DNA of 64,000 nucleotides from Candidatus Fimenecus excrementigallinarum (GCA_018714805.1 DVMW01000041.1:31656-95655), one strand, 5' to 3'; shown: positions 15,503-24,184, counted from the stretch's first letter. The notes: a model not told the origin generated them from the letters alone. Numbers and translations are program-made.

Positions 15503-16505
15503 ATGCCCCGGCAAGCGTTGTGCCGGGATAGTAATGCGACAGTATTTCGCGGTAATCCGCTCCCTGCCGCGCCATGTAATCCGCGCCGTACTGGCTCATG
15601 CCCACGCCGTGGCCGTTGCCCGTGCAGGTGAAGGTGAACCGCCCGTCCGCAAACGAAACGGTAAAGGCGGGCGAGCGAAGCCCCAGAAGCGTGCGAAACT
15701 GCTGGCCGGTCATCGCTTTGCCGCCGACGGTGACGGACGCGACGACGCCGGTGCCGTTTTCGGAAAGCGTCAGCCCGGTAATCCAGGCGGCCGGGTCGTC
15801 GGGCAGCGTTATGCCGCTTTGCGCCGACAGCTTTTCGCGCACCTCGTCGGCGGTCAGCGCCGTGCTGCTCGTAAAATCGGGCGAAAGGCGGTCGCCGGGG
15901 CTCGTAACCGACCGCAGGTACGGCACGTCCGCGCCCCAGACGGTTTCGGCGCTTTCCGTGCGTCCCGGGCAAAGCGCGCAGTAGGCCGCGGTGATGTATG
16001 CGCCGTCGTATGTCAGCGCCTGTCCGAACACCGCTTCGACCGCCGCGCGCAGCTTTTCCTCATAGACGTCGAAATTGGCGCCCCATTTTTCGCGCCGCGC
16101 GTTTTCGTCCAGATACCCCTGGTGGCGCGCCGGGTCGTCGGAAATATCCGCGCCGAGCAGCGCCGGGTCGTCCTCGCCCGCCTGCAGCCGGCGCACGTTT
16201 GTGTAAGCCGCGACCGCCTGCGCCTTGAGCGCCTCCGGCTCGCTTTGCGCGGCCATCTCCGCCGCGACGCAGCCGACCAGATAGTCCGCCGTATCCATTT
16301 CGACGACGTTCCCGCTTGCCGCCTGCAAAACGGCGACGGAATCGGGCGCGCCGGCCGGCTCTCCTGCGGCGGCGGTCTGCACGGCTTCCCCGAACAGCGC
16401 CTGCCGCGCGGTCTCCACCGAAAAGCCGTGCAAATCGAGCGCGGCGACCGGTGCGGCGAACATGGCGACGGCCAGCAAAAGACACAGCGCCGCATACGTT
16501 TTCAT
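15501..16505 (-). CDS. spoIID: Stage II sporulation protein D (SpoIID)
   Basis: 334 aa lytic transglycosylase that, with SpoIIM and SpoIIP, degrades septal peptidoglycan and drives engulfment of the forespore. N-terminal signal anchor (residues 5-22), then the SpoIID domain: VGCVAAEMAAQSEPEALKAQAVA holds the catalytic Glu, CALCPGRTES matches the zinc-cysteine segment, and the C-terminus carries GNGHGVGMSQYGA and ILSHYYPGT. Monocistronic, expected under sigma-E. Its presence means the organism is a spore former or descended from one. Confidence 0.95.
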   Translation of the reverse strand: MKTYAALCLLLAVAMFAAPVAALDLHGFSVETARQALFGEAVQTAAAGEPAGAPDSVAVLQAASGNVVEMDTADYLVGCVAAEMAAQSEPEALKAQAVAAYTNVRRLQAGEDDPALLGADISDDPARHQGYLDENARREKWGANFDVYEEKLRAAVEAVFGQALTYDGAYITAAYCALCPGRTESAETVWGADVPYLRSVTSPGDRLSPDFTSSTALTADEVREKLSAQSGITLPDDPAAWITGLTLSENGTGVVASVTVGGKAMTGQQFRTLLGLRSPAFTVSFADGRFTFTCTGNGHGVGMSQYGADYMARQGADYREILSHYYPGTTLAGA

Positions 16506-16542
16506 ACGGACCCCTTCCTTTCGTTTTTTCCGCTTCGCTTGG

Positions 16543-16571
16543 TTGACTTTGCCTGCGTTTTGCGATACAAT
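16543..16571 (+). promoter_or_regulatory. Sigma-A promoter of gltA
   Basis: TTGACT (16543-16548), 17-base spacer, TACAAT (16566-16571), 80 bases before the citrate synthase start; lies in the divergent spoIID-gltA gap. Confidence 0.85.
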
Positions 16572-16651
16572 ATATTATCTATTGCGTAAAGTGAAGCAGC
16601 CGTCTGACACGGCGCACAGCGCTCTGCGGCGCGAAAAGGAGCACAGAACCG

Positions 16652-18064
16652 ATGTCCGATTACATTTCCCCGATTTCCAACGACGCTCTTTCCAGCTTAT
16701 GCGAGGAGCTCGCCAAAAATAACCGCATCCGCCCCGAGGATTACAGCCGTTTCGAGGTCAAGCGCGGGCTTCGCAACCCCGACGGCACCGGCGTAATGGC
16801 GGGGCTGACGCGTATCTGCTCGGTGGAAGGGTATTATATTGAGGACGGCGAGCGCGTCCCGAAGGCGGGGCGGCTGACCTACCGCGGCATTGACATGAGT
16901 GAGATTGTCCGCGACTGCGAGGAGAAAAACCGCTTCGGCTTCGAGGAGGTTGCGTGGCTTTTGCTGTTCGGCGATTTGCCGACGCAAAGGCAGCTTGACC
17001 GCTTCTGCGAAATCCTGGCGGCGTGCCGGGAACTGCCGGACGAATTCATTGAGGACATGATTATGAAGGCGCCCTCGCCCAATATCATGAACAAGGTCGC
17101 GCGGTCCGTTTTGGCGCTCTATTCCTTTGACGAAACGCCCGACGACACCGCCGTCGAGAACGTCCTGCGCCAGTCCATTCAGCTTATCGCGCAAATTCCG
17201 ACCATCATGGCGTACGCCTACCAGGTCAAGCGGCGGGTCTACGACCACAAAAGTATGTTCATCCACCAGAACGACAAGTCCTTAAAAACGGCGGAATCCA
17301 TTTTGCACGCCATCCGTCCCGACCGGAAATTCACGGACGAAGAGGCGAAGCTGCTGGATTTGTGCATGATTATCCACGCCGAGCACGGCGGCGGCAACAA
17401 CTCGACGTTTACGACGCGCTGCATCACCTCCTCGGGGACCGACACTTACTCCGCCATTGCGGCGGGCATCGGCTCGCTCAAGGGCCCCAAGCACGGCGGC
17501 GCCAACATCAAGGTTGTCGAGATGGTCGAGGATATGCGCGCGCACATCGCCGACCCGACCGACGAAGGGCAGGTCGCCGATTATCTCGCCAAAATCATCC
17601 GCAGGCAGGCCGGCGACGGCACGGGGCTCATTTACGGCATGGGCCACGCGGTCTATACGCTTTCCGACCCGCGCGCCGTCATTCTGCGCGAGCGCGCCCG
17701 GACGTTTGCCAAAGCGCACGGCTTTGAGGACCGGTTCCGCACGCTGGAGCTTATCGAGACGCTCACCCCGGAGCTGTTTGCCAAATACAAGGGCGAAAAG
17801 AAAAAAATGTGCGCCAACGTCGACCTCTATTCCGGCCTCATCTATGAAATGCTGCACATCCCGCACGACCTGTTTACGCCGCTGTTTATGGCGGCGCGCA
17901 TCGCGGGCTGGTCGGCGCACCGGCTTGAGGAGCTCACCTCCGGCAGCCGCATCATGCGCCCGGCGTATAAAAACGTTTCGCTGCCGCGGAAATTCGTCCC
18001 GCTTGACGAACGCACGCCGGACCATGTGGTCCAGACCGAATACATCCCGCCGGAGGAGCGGTAA
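16652..18064 (+). CDS. gltA: Citrate synthase
   Basis: 470 aa, longer than Bacillus CitZ but typical for clostridial (Si)-citrate synthase with an N-terminal extension of about 45 residues. Condenses acetyl-CoA with oxaloacetate. Catalytic and binding motifs: IIHAEHGGGNNSTF, KGPKHGGAN, YGMGHAVY and the Asp in NVDLYSG. Start at 16652 follows AAGGAG at 10 bases. No other TCA genes nearby; in an anaerobe the role is probably glutamate precursor supply. 2-methylcitrate synthase activity cannot be excluded but no prp genes are present. Confidence 0.93.
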   Translation: MSDYISPISNDALSSLCEELAKNNRIRPEDYSRFEVKRGLRNPDGTGVMAGLTRICSVEGYYIEDGERVPKAGRLTYRGIDMSEIVRDCEEKNRFGFEEVAWLLLFGDLPTQRQLDRFCEILAACRELPDEFIEDMIMKAPSPNIMNKVARSVLALYSFDETPDDTAVENVLRQSIQLIAQIPTIMAYAYQVKRRVYDHKSMFIHQNDKSLKTAESILHAIRPDRKFTDEEAKLLDLCMIIHAEHGGGNNSTFTTRCITSSGTDTYSAIAAGIGSLKGPKHGGANIKVVEMVEDMRAHIADPTDEGQVADYLAKIIRRQAGDGTGLIYGMGHAVYTLSDPRAVILRERARTFAKAHGFEDRFRTLELIETLTPELFAKYKGEKKKMCANVDLYSGLIYEMLHIPHDLFTPLFMAARIAGWSAHRLEELTSGSRIMRPAYKNVSLPRKFVPLDERTPDHVVQTEYIPPEER

Positions 18065-18106
18065 ACCGGGCGTTCGGCCCGTTGAACACGAGGAAGGGTA
18101 CCTGCC

Positions 18107-19045
18107 ATGAAGCTGAACATTCAAAAGACAGACCAAATCGACCTGCGCCTTTTGCTGTGCGTCTTCGGCGTGACGACGGCGCTCACCGCGATTTTGCGCA
18201 CGGTGCAGCTGTTTACGAACATCGAGCCGCACACCGGTTTTTTTGCGGCGGTGGACTGGTCCGTTTATGTGCTCTACGGGCTTGTGCTGCTGTCGGCCGC
18301 GCTGCTTATGCTCCTGCCGTCCTTCAGCGCGCGCATTCCCGCCTCGCGCGCGGTTGTGCGCCGGGACCCGGCGCTCGCCGTCACGAGCGGCCTGTTTGCC
18401 GCGGGGCTTTTGTATGACGCGGCGCTCGCCGTACTGAACATTCCCGTGCTCCTGTCGGAAAACGGCAGTCTGCCCGTCGGGGCGCTGCTGTTTTCCGAGG
18501 GCCTGCTCGCCGAGGTGCTGCGCGCGGCCTGCGGGCTGCTGGCCGCCCTGTACATGGTCTTTACCGCCGTTTCCTACGCCAAGGGAACCAGGCAGTTCGC
18601 CAAATTCCGGCTGCTTGCGCTCATGCCGCTTTTCTGGGCGATGTTCCGGATTGTCCTGCGCTTTATGACAAAGATTAGCTTCACCATGGTCTCCGAGCTG
18701 CTTTTGGAGCTTGCGATGCTCGCCTTTATGATGCTGTTTCTGCTTTCCTTCGCCCGCATTGCCGCCGCGGTCAACCCGAAGGGCGAAATGCGCAAGGCGG
18801 TGCGCTTCGGCCTGCCGGCCGCCTTCCTGGCGGCGGTTATCGGCCTTTCGCGCCTCGTGTGCACCGTCGCGGGGAAGGGCGAGCTTCTGGCGGACGGGTT
18901 CCCCTTCTCGTTCGGGGAGCTGGGCTTTGCGGCCTTTGCCGCCGCATACGTCGCCGAGCAGCTGCGCTTCGGCCGCCCCGCTTCGGAGGAGCCCGATATG
19001 GCGCAGGACGCAGAACCCCCTGAAACGGACAGCGCGGACGCATGA
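18107..19045 (+). CDS. Multi-pass membrane protein of unknown function
   Basis: 312 aa with roughly seven hydrophobic segments between residues 12 and 285 and an acidic, Asp/Glu-rich C-terminal tail. No signature motif recognised. AGGAAGGG precedes the ATG. Its stop overlaps the start of the AEC transporter gene by four bases (ATGA), so the two are translationally coupled and may act together, for instance as regulator or partner of that carrier; this is inference. Confidence 0.75.
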   Translation: MKLNIQKTDQIDLRLLLCVFGVTTALTAILRTVQLFTNIEPHTGFFAAVDWSVYVLYGLVLLSAALLMLLPSFSARIPASRAVVRRDPALAVTSGLFAAGLLYDAALAVLNIPVLLSENGSLPVGALLFSEGLLAEVLRAACGLLAALYMVFTAVSYAKGTRQFAKFRLLALMPLFWAMFRIVLRFMTKISFTMVSELLLELAMLAFMMLFLLSFARIAAAVNPKGEMRKAVRFGLPAAFLAAVIGLSRLVCTVAGKGELLADGFPFSFGELGFAAFAAAYVAEQLRFGRPASEEPDMAQDAEPPETDSADA

Positions 19046-19974
19046 CCTTTTTGCAAAATGCCGGGGCCGCGGCCGGGCAGGTCGCGATTCTGTATATCCT
19101 GGCGGCGGTGGGCTTCTGCTGCGATAAGGCGGGGCTTTACACCGAAAAGGCGGCGCGGCTCTGCAACGATTTGCTGTTTTACATCGTCACGCCCGCCGTG
19201 GTCATACAGGCCTTTGCCGGGATGGAGCGTACCGACGCGTCCGTGCGCGGGCTGCTGTTCGCCATGGTCGGCGGGCTGGCGCTGCACCTGCTGGCCATCC
19301 TGCTCTCGCTGCCGCTGTTCCGGAAGTCCGGCGAGGACGCCCCCGTCTACCGCTTCGCCTGCATTTATGGCAACGTCGGCTACATGGCGCTGCCGCTTGC
19401 ACAGGCGGTTTTGGGCGGCGCGGGTGTGTTTTACTGCTCGGGCGTGCTGGTCCCGTTCAACCTGCTTTCCTTTACGCACGGCGTTTGGCTGATGTCCGGC
19501 AAAGACGGCAGGGGCGCCTTTCGGCCGTCGCGGCTGCTTTTGAACCCCGGCGTCGTCTCCGTCCTGCTCGCGTTGCCGCTGTTTTTTTCGGACGTGCGCC
19601 TGCCCGCCGTCCTTTCGGAGCCCGTGCGGCTTTTGGCACAGCTCAACACCCCGCTTGCCATGCTGATGTTCGGCACCTACCTTGCGCACACAAAGCTGCG
19701 CTCGATGTTCTGCCGCCCGCAAATCTATCTGGTCGCGGCGTTCAAGCTTGTGTTGTTCCCGACCGTCGCGCTGCTTGCCGCAAAGCTCTGCGGCGCGTCC
19801 GGCGTGCTGCTGACCGCGCTGCTCATCTCGGCCTGCGCCCCCACGGCGAACAACACCGTGATGTTCGCCGCCAAATACGGCAAAAGCACGCAGACCGCCT
19901 CGCAGACGGTCGCCGTGGTCAGCCTGCTTTCCATTGTCACCATGCCTGTGTTCATCGCGCTCGCGCAGGCATAA
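19042..19974 (+). CDS. AEC-family (auxin efflux carrier-like) transporter
   Basis: 310 aa with ten membrane segments arranged as two inverted repeats. Family features are YGNVGYMALPLAQAVLG in the first half and SACAPTANNTVMFAAKYG in the second, the crossover helices of the BART superfamily. Bacterial AEC members export or import organic anions such as malate. Coupled to the preceding membrane-protein gene. Substrate unknown; citrate synthase upstream on the same strand makes a carboxylate plausible but not shown. Confidence 0.85.
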   Translation: MTFLQNAGAAAGQVAILYILAAVGFCCDKAGLYTEKAARLCNDLLFYIVTPAVVIQAFAGMERTDASVRGLLFAMVGGLALHLLAILLSLPLFRKSGEDAPVYRFACIYGNVGYMALPLAQAVLGGAGVFYCSGVLVPFNLLSFTHGVWLMSGKDGRGAFRPSRLLLNPGVVSVLLALPLFFSDVRLPAVLSEPVRLLAQLNTPLAMLMFGTYLAHTKLRSMFCRPQIYLVAAFKLVLFPTVALLAAKLCGASGVLLTALLISACAPTANNTVMFAAKYGKSTQTASQTVAVVSLLSIVTMPVFIALAQA

Positions 19975-20011
19975 CCAGAATTTGGATGCGCTGCATCCGG
20001 GAGGAATCACT

Positions 20012-20335
20012 ATGAAACTCATCATCGCCATCGTCAACAACGAGGACGCCTCCGCCGTTTTGTCGGAGCTGACGGGCAAGGGCTTTTCCGTGACGCGGTT
20101 GTCCACCTCCGGCGGCTTCCTGCGCGCGGGGAACGTCACAATGCTCATCGGCCTCGAGGACGAAAAGGTCGCCGAAGCGCTGGCCGTCATTGAGGAATTC
20201 AGCTGCCAGCGGCAGCAGCAGGTCCCCGTCAATTCCGGGTACCTCGGCGATTCCATGCTGTCCATCCCCGTGGAAATCACCGTGGGCGGCGCGACGGTTT
20301 TCGTGCTGGACGTGGAGCAGTTCCACAAGCTATGA
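20012..20335 (+). CDS. darA: Cyclic-di-AMP receptor, PII-like (DarA/PstA)
   Basis: 107 aa, the normal length of DarA (YaaQ). A PII-like trimer that binds c-di-AMP and signals to unknown targets. Typical start MKLIIAIVNNEDA, the glycine-rich loop LSTSGGFLRAGNVTMLIG, and C-terminal GGATVFVLDVEQFHKL. Start at 20012 after GGAGG; the upstream extension has no Shine-Dalgarno. Overlaps holB by four bases (ATGA), the same neighbourhood as Bacillus yaaQ-yaaR-holB-yaaT, with yaaR absent here. Confidence 0.93.
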   Translation: MKLIIAIVNNEDASAVLSELTGKGFSVTRLSTSGGFLRAGNVTMLIGLEDEKVAEALAVIEEFSCQRQQQVPVNSGYLGDSMLSIPVEITVGGATVFVLDVEQFHKL

Positions 20336-21201
20336 GCGGCACGCTGCCCCTAACGCCAAGCGACCGGAAATTTGTGGAAAGCCGGCTTCTGTCGCGCACC
20401 TTTCCCCAGACCGTCCTTTTGGAGGGCGGCAGCGACGATGCGCGCCGGTCGCTGGCGGATTACCTTGCCTGCGCGCTGGTCTGCACCGGGTCGGGGGCGC
20501 GGCCCTGCGGGGCGTGCGGCGCCTGCCGCAAGTGCGCATCGGGCAGCCACCCGGACATCCGGCGGCTCGGCCCGGAAAAGAAAAACGGCACCTTTAAGGT
20601 GGAATTTTGCCGCTTTGTCCGGCAGGACGCCTTTGTCGTGCCCAACGACGGCGACACCAAGGTCTATATTTTGGACGACTGCCAGACCATGAACGACAGC
20701 GCCGAAAACGCGCTGCTGAAAATTCTGGAGGAGCCGCCGGCGGGCGTCTATTTCCTTTTGACCTGTCCGACGAGCGGCGCGCTGCTGCCCACAATACGCT
20801 CGCGCGCCGTAGCGCTGACGCTCACCGGCGCCGAAGAAGCGTTCGGCGAGGAGACATTGGGAACGGCCCTTTCGCTTGCAAAGGCGCTGAAAACGTCGGA
20901 GTGGGCGCTCCTGCAGGCGACCGCCGCGCTCGAACGCGACCGAACGGAAACGGGGAACGTCCTGCGGTGCCTTTGTGCCGCGCTCGGGGAGGCGCTCTGC
21001 CGCCGGGCGGGCGCAAAGGCCAGGCCGGCGCTCGGCGAAACGCCGGCGCTGCTGTCCGCGTCGTTTACGACGCCCCAGCTGTACGCCCTGCTGAAAGAAG
21101 CGCAGGCGCTGACGGCGGAAAACGACGGCTATGAAAATGCAAATCTGCTGCTGACGGCGCTGTGCTATCGCCTGTACCGTGCGGCACATCAACATACCTG
21201 A
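20332..21201 (+). CDS. holB: DNA polymerase III delta-prime subunit
   Basis: 289 aa clamp-loader subunit. As usual for delta-prime the Walker A site is degenerate (GGSDDARR), and the zinc module is present as CGACGACRKCASGSHPD. The DDCQTMNDSAENALLKILEEPP segment and IRSRA (sensor/SRC-like) are typical. Coupled to darA by an ATGA overlap, with ricT following. Works with PolC, encoded at 38.5 kb. Confidence 0.92.
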   Translation: MSGTLPLTPSDRKFVESRLLSRTFPQTVLLEGGSDDARRSLADYLACALVCTGSGARPCGACGACRKCASGSHPDIRRLGPEKKNGTFKVEFCRFVRQDAFVVPNDGDTKVYILDDCQTMNDSAENALLKILEEPPAGVYFLLTCPTSGALLPTIRSRAVALTLTGAEEAFGEETLGTALSLAKALKTSEWALLQATAALERDRTETGNVLRCLCAALGEALCRRAGAKARPALGETPALLSASFTTPQLYALLKEAQALTAENDGYENANLLLTALCYRLYRAAHQHT

Positions 21202-21232
21202 CCCGCAAAGGCGGGCCCGGAAAGGAGCACCT

Positions 21233-22096
21233 ATGGCCCAAGTAGTCGGCATTCGATTCAAAGACTCCGGGAAGGTCTATTCCTTTGACCCCGGCGAGCT
21301 TTTCTTTCAAAAGGGCGACCACGCCGTGGTGGAGACCGCGCGCGGCGCCGAGTGCGGCGAAGTTGCGCTCGGCAACCACGAGGTCCCGGACGAGGAGGTC
21401 GTCAAGCCCTTAAAGCGCGTGCTGCGCGCCGCGACGACGGAGGACCTGCAAACGGTCGAACGCAACCGGGAGCGGGAGAAAAAAGCCTTTTCCGTCTGCG
21501 AGGAAAAAATCCGCGCGCACAAGCTCGACATGAAGCTTGTGGACGTGGAATACACCTTCGACGGCAGCAAAATCCTGTTTTACTTTACGGCGGACGGGCG
21601 CGTGGATTTCAGAAGCCTTGTCAAGGACCTGGCAAGCACCTTCCACACGCGCATCGAGCTGCGGCAAATCGGCGTGCGCGACGAGTCCAAGATGATTGGC
21701 GGGTTCGGCATCTGCGGGCGGCCGTTTTGCTGCTCGACCTTTTTAAACGATTTCCACCCCGTGTCCATCAAAATGGCGAAGGAGCAGGGGCTGTCCTTAA
21801 ACCCCGGCAAGATAAGCGGCACCTGCGGGCGGCTGATGTGCTGCCTGAAATACGAACAGGCCGCCTACGACCACCTGCTGCGCCACACGCCGAAGGTCGG
21901 CGCGGTCGTGGAAACGCGCGAGGGGCGCGGGGTCGTTATCGACAACAACCTGCTGACCGGGATGCTCAAAATCCGCCTGGACCGCCGGCCGGACGCCGCG
22001 CCGCTGCTTATCGAACGCCACGAGGTCCGGCTGGTCCGCGACGCGCAGGTGCGCTTAAGCAAGGCCGAGCTCGAGGCGCTGAAGGGGATTGAGTAA
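21233..22096 (+). CDS. ricT: PSP1-domain protein RicT
   Basis: 287 aa. RicT (YaaT) is part of the RicA-RicF-RicT complex that stimulates RNase Y-dependent mRNA maturation and affects sporulation and competence. The six cysteines that hold Fe-S clusters are present: CGRPFCC (161, 166, 167) and CGRLMCC (198, 203, 204). Start at 21233 after AAAGGAG. Follows holB as in Bacillus. Other Ric genes are not in the window. Confidence 0.93.
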   Translation: MAQVVGIRFKDSGKVYSFDPGELFFQKGDHAVVETARGAECGEVALGNHEVPDEEVVKPLKRVLRAATTEDLQTVERNREREKKAFSVCEEKIRAHKLDMKLVDVEYTFDGSKILFYFTADGRVDFRSLVKDLASTFHTRIELRQIGVRDESKMIGGFGICGRPFCCSTFLNDFHPVSIKMAKEQGLSLNPGKISGTCGRLMCCLKYEQAAYDHLLRHTPKVGAVVETREGRGVVIDNNLLTGMLKIRLDRRPDAAPLLIERHEVRLVRDAQVRLSKAELEALKGIE

Positions 22097-22103
22097 AAAA
22101 GGC

Positions 22104-22131
22104 TTGCACTTTTCTGAATTTGTGTTAGAAT
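22104..22131 (+). promoter_or_regulatory. Promoter of the ferredoxin gene
   Basis: TTGCAC (22104-22109), 16-base spacer, TAGAAT (22126-22131), 32 bases before the ATG. Confidence 0.6.
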
Positions 22132-22163
22132 GAAACTACATTGTATAAGGGAGGTCAACGTAC

Positions 22164-22334
22164 ATGGCATATCATATCACCGACGACTGCATCGCTTGCG
22201 GCGCTTGCGCTGCGGAATGCCCGGTAGAGGCGATTTCCGAGGGCGACGGCAAGTATGAAATCGACGCGAACACCTGCATCGACTGCGGCTCCTGCGCCGG
22301 CGTCTGCCCGGTGGACGCGCCCCAGGCCGAATAA
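22164..22334 (+). CDS. 2[4Fe-4S] clostridial-type ferredoxin
   Basis: 56 aa low-potential electron carrier. Two complete CxxCxxCxxxCP motifs are visible (CIACGACAAECP and CIDCGSCAGVCP), separated by a short loop, exactly the classic clostridial ferredoxin plan. GGGAGG precedes the ATG at 22164. Own promoter and terminator, so probably strongly and constitutively expressed. Sits inside the ricT-trmN6 interval that is contiguous in Bacillus. Confidence 0.97.
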   Translation: MAYHITDDCIACGACAAECPVEAISEGDGKYEIDANTCIDCGSCAGVCPVDAPQAE

Positions 22335-22350
22335 GCCTGTAAAGCAACAA

Positions 22351-22384
22351 AAAGACCGCTCTTGCAAGGCAGGGGCGGTCTTTT
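22351..22384 (+). terminator. Terminator of the ferredoxin gene
   Basis: Stem AAAGACCGC/GCGGTCTTT with a 14-base loop and a following T-rich tract, 16 bases after the stop. Confidence 0.85.
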
Positions 22385-22403
22385 CTGTTTTTTCGAAAAG
22401 CGG

Positions 22404-22432
22404 TTGACAAATATATATCGCAGTGCTATACT
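22404..22432 (+). promoter_or_regulatory. Sigma-A promoter of the padR cassette
   Basis: TTGACA (22404-22409), 17-base spacer, TATACT (22427-22432). Near-consensus. Confidence 0.9.
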
Positions 22433-22458
22433 AACAGTGCGATATATCGTAGTACGAT
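22414..22458. promoter_or_regulatory. Probable PadR operator
   Basis: Inverted repeat TATATCGCAGTG-N9-CAGTGCGATATA (22414-22446, one mismatch) covers the -10 box, and a second perfect palindrome ATCGTA-G-TACGAT follows at 22446-22458. Position and symmetry fit autorepression by the PadR protein encoded next. Confidence 0.7.
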
Positions 22459-22479
22459 TCATGAGAGGAGGAAGCTGCA

Positions 22480-22800
22480 ATGGACGCCCACATTCGCAAG
22501 GTCTATGTGCCGATGACGGAGACCGGCTTTTACATCCTGCTGTGCCTGCGCGAAGAGGCGCACGGGTACAGCATCGTCCGGCAGGTGGAGGACATGACGG
22601 ACGGCGCCATCCGCATCAGCCCCGGGACGCTGTACGGCAGCCTGTCCAAAATGGAAAAGGACGGTCTTATCGGCTTCGTCCGGGAAGTGGACAAACGCAA
22701 AATCTATCGCATCACACCGCTCGGGCAGGAGGTGCTGTCGCTCGAGATGCACCGCATCGAACGGCTCTACCGCAACATGAAGGAGGCGCAGGACGCATGA
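22480..22800 (+). CDS. PadR-family transcriptional regulator
   Basis: 106 aa winged-helix repressor. Family motifs: GFYILLCLREEAHGYSIVRQVED, then ISPGTLYGSLSKMEKDGLI (recognition helix) and the wing VDKRKIYRITPLG. Small subfamily 2 size with only a short C-terminal dimer helix. AGGAGG precedes the ATG. Overlaps the following DUF2812 gene by four bases, the common PadR-DUF2812 cassette whose regulator usually senses a small or membrane-active compound. Confidence 0.92.
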   Translation: MDAHIRKVYVPMTETGFYILLCLREEAHGYSIVRQVEDMTDGAIRISPGTLYGSLSKMEKDGLIGFVREVDKRKIYRITPLGQEVLSLEMHRIERLYRNMKEAQDA

Positions 22801-23339
22801 AGGACCGCAAAATTGCCTGGAGATTTTTTACCATAGCCGCCTGGGACAAGGAACAGGCCTATCTGCGCCGCGAGCATCAAAAGGGCTGGAAGCTCGAGCG
22901 TATCGACGGCCTGACCCTTTACCATTTCACCCGCTGCACGCCGGAGGACGTGGTGTACCAGCTCGACTACCGCCCGGAAACTGCGGAAAAGGCGTCGTAT
23001 GTCCGGATGTTTGAGGACTGCGGCTGGACATATATCCAGGATTATGCCGAATACAGCTACTTTCGCAAGCCTGTGTCCGAAATGAACGGCCGGGAGGAGG
23101 AGATTTTCTGCGACGACGCGTCGCGCCTTGCGATGCTGCGCCGGGTGTTCCTGAAACGGATGACTCCGGTGCTCGTCGTCCTGCTTTTGCTTGTCATCCC
23201 ATGCCTGCGGGAGCTGCGCGCCGTCCCCTCCGTCGGAAGCGTTGTGCTGCTGGTTCTCTATCTGCTGCTGTGCGCGTTGAGCGCGGCGGTGTGCATCCAG
23301 TTCCTAGTGCGGTACCTGCGCCTGCGCGGACAAAAATAG
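22797..23339 (+). CDS. DUF2812 domain membrane protein
   Basis: 180 aa. Residues 1-100 form the DUF2812 domain (WRFFTIAAWDKEQAYLRREHQKGWKLERIDG and DYRPE near 62), followed by two membrane segments at about 121-140 and 148-172. Coupled to padR by ATGA, so co-regulated. Function of the family is not established; it is usually seen next to PadR regulators. The longer in-frame ORF from 22362 lies over padR and was rejected. Confidence 0.85.
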   Translation: MKDRKIAWRFFTIAAWDKEQAYLRREHQKGWKLERIDGLTLYHFTRCTPEDVVYQLDYRPETAEKASYVRMFEDCGWTYIQDYAEYSYFRKPVSEMNGREEEIFCDDASRLAMLRRVFLKRMTPVLVVLLLLVIPCLRELRAVPSVGSVVLLVLYLLLCALSAAVCIQFLVRYLRLRGQK

Positions 23340-23376
23340 AAGCGGCCAAAAAAGGGCCTGCTGCCGGCTGTTTTGC

Positions 23377-23405
23377 AAAGCGGCCCGGTCGGCGGGCGCT
23401 TTTTG
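23377..23405 (+). terminator. Probable terminator of the padR cassette
   Basis: AAAGCGGCCCG/CGGGCGCTTT stem with one bulge and a following T-run. Confidence 0.6.
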
Positions 23406-23407
23406 CT

Positions 23408-23435
23408 TTGCATTTTTTCGTTTTTATGGTAAAAT
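23408..23435 (+). promoter_or_regulatory. Promoter of trmN6 (possibly leaderless)
   Basis: TTGCAT (23408-23413), 16-base spacer, TAAAAT (23430-23435). Only six bases separate the -10 box from the ATG at 23442. Confidence 0.6.
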
Positions 23436-23441
23436 GCCCCT

Positions 23442-24170
23442 ATGGAACTGACAAGCCTTCCGAACGAGCACCTGGAATATTTGGAAAACGGCGTCGCCGT
23501 CGTCGTGTCGCCCGCGCACACCTTCGGCACCGACGCGCTGCTTTTGGCTGATTTTGCCGCGCCGAAGCAAAACACCCGCGCCTGCGATTTGGGCACGGGG
23601 TGCGGCATTTTGCCCCTGTACTGGAAAAGCCGCGGGCTTTGCAGCCGGATAGACGGCGTGGAGCTGCAGGCAGACGCCGTCTCGCAGTTTGCGCGCGGGA
23701 TTTTGCACAGCGGCGTTTCCGGCAGCGTATTCGCGCACCACGCCGATTTGCGGGATTTAAAGGGCGTGCTGGCGTTCGGGGCCTACGACCTTGTGACGAT
23801 GAATCCGCCGTACACGGCCGTGAACGCCGGCCTGCAAAGCCGGGAGCCGGCGGCGCGCCTTGCGCGGCACGAAACGGCCTGTACGCTTGCGGACGCCGCC
23901 GCGGCGGCTTCCCGGCTGCTGAAAAGCGGCGGGCGGTTCTGCCTGTGCCTGCGGCCCGAGCGCCTTTGCGACGCCATGGACGTCCTGCGGCGCGCCCGGC
24001 TCGAGCCGAAGCGCCTGCGCCTGGTCTCCAAAAACGCGCAAAGCGCCCCGTGGCTCTGCCTTTTGGAGGGTCGGCGCGACGGCAAGGCGGGGCTGCAAAT
24101 TTTACCGCACCTGTTTTTGTATGATACAAACGGCGCGCCCGGCACGTACCGGCGCGGGCCGTCGGCGTAA
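23442..24170 (+). CDS. trmN6: tRNA1(Val) A37 N6-methyltransferase-like protein
   Basis: 242 aa SAM-dependent methyltransferase. Motif I CDLGTGCGILPL, motif IV NPPY (N6-adenine type), and the N-terminal FGTDALLLADFA typical of TrmN6/YabB. Equivalent to Bacillus yabB, which lies just before rsmI as here. No Shine-Dalgarno is visible before the ATG and the -10 box is only six bases away, suggesting a leaderless message. Specificity for A37 of tRNA1 is inferred from family and context. Confidence 0.88.
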   Translation: MELTSLPNEHLEYLENGVAVVVSPAHTFGTDALLLADFAAPKQNTRACDLGTGCGILPLYWKSRGLCSRIDGVELQADAVSQFARGILHSGVSGSVFAHHADLRDLKGVLAFGAYDLVTMNPPYTAVNAGLQSREPAARLARHETACTLADAAAAASRLLKSGGRFCLCLRPERLCDAMDVLRRARLEPKRLRLVSKNAQSAPWLCLLEGRRDGKAGLQILPHLFLYDTNGAPGTYRRGPSA

Positions 24171-24184
24171 AGGGAGGCGTTTCG

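Noticed and set aside
18574..20328. A 584-codon minus-strand frame opposite the membrane protein and AEC genes
   Set aside because: Codon use is typical of the shadow strand in GC-rich DNA (runs of Arg, Gln, His); no Shine-Dalgarno and it opposes well-supported genes.
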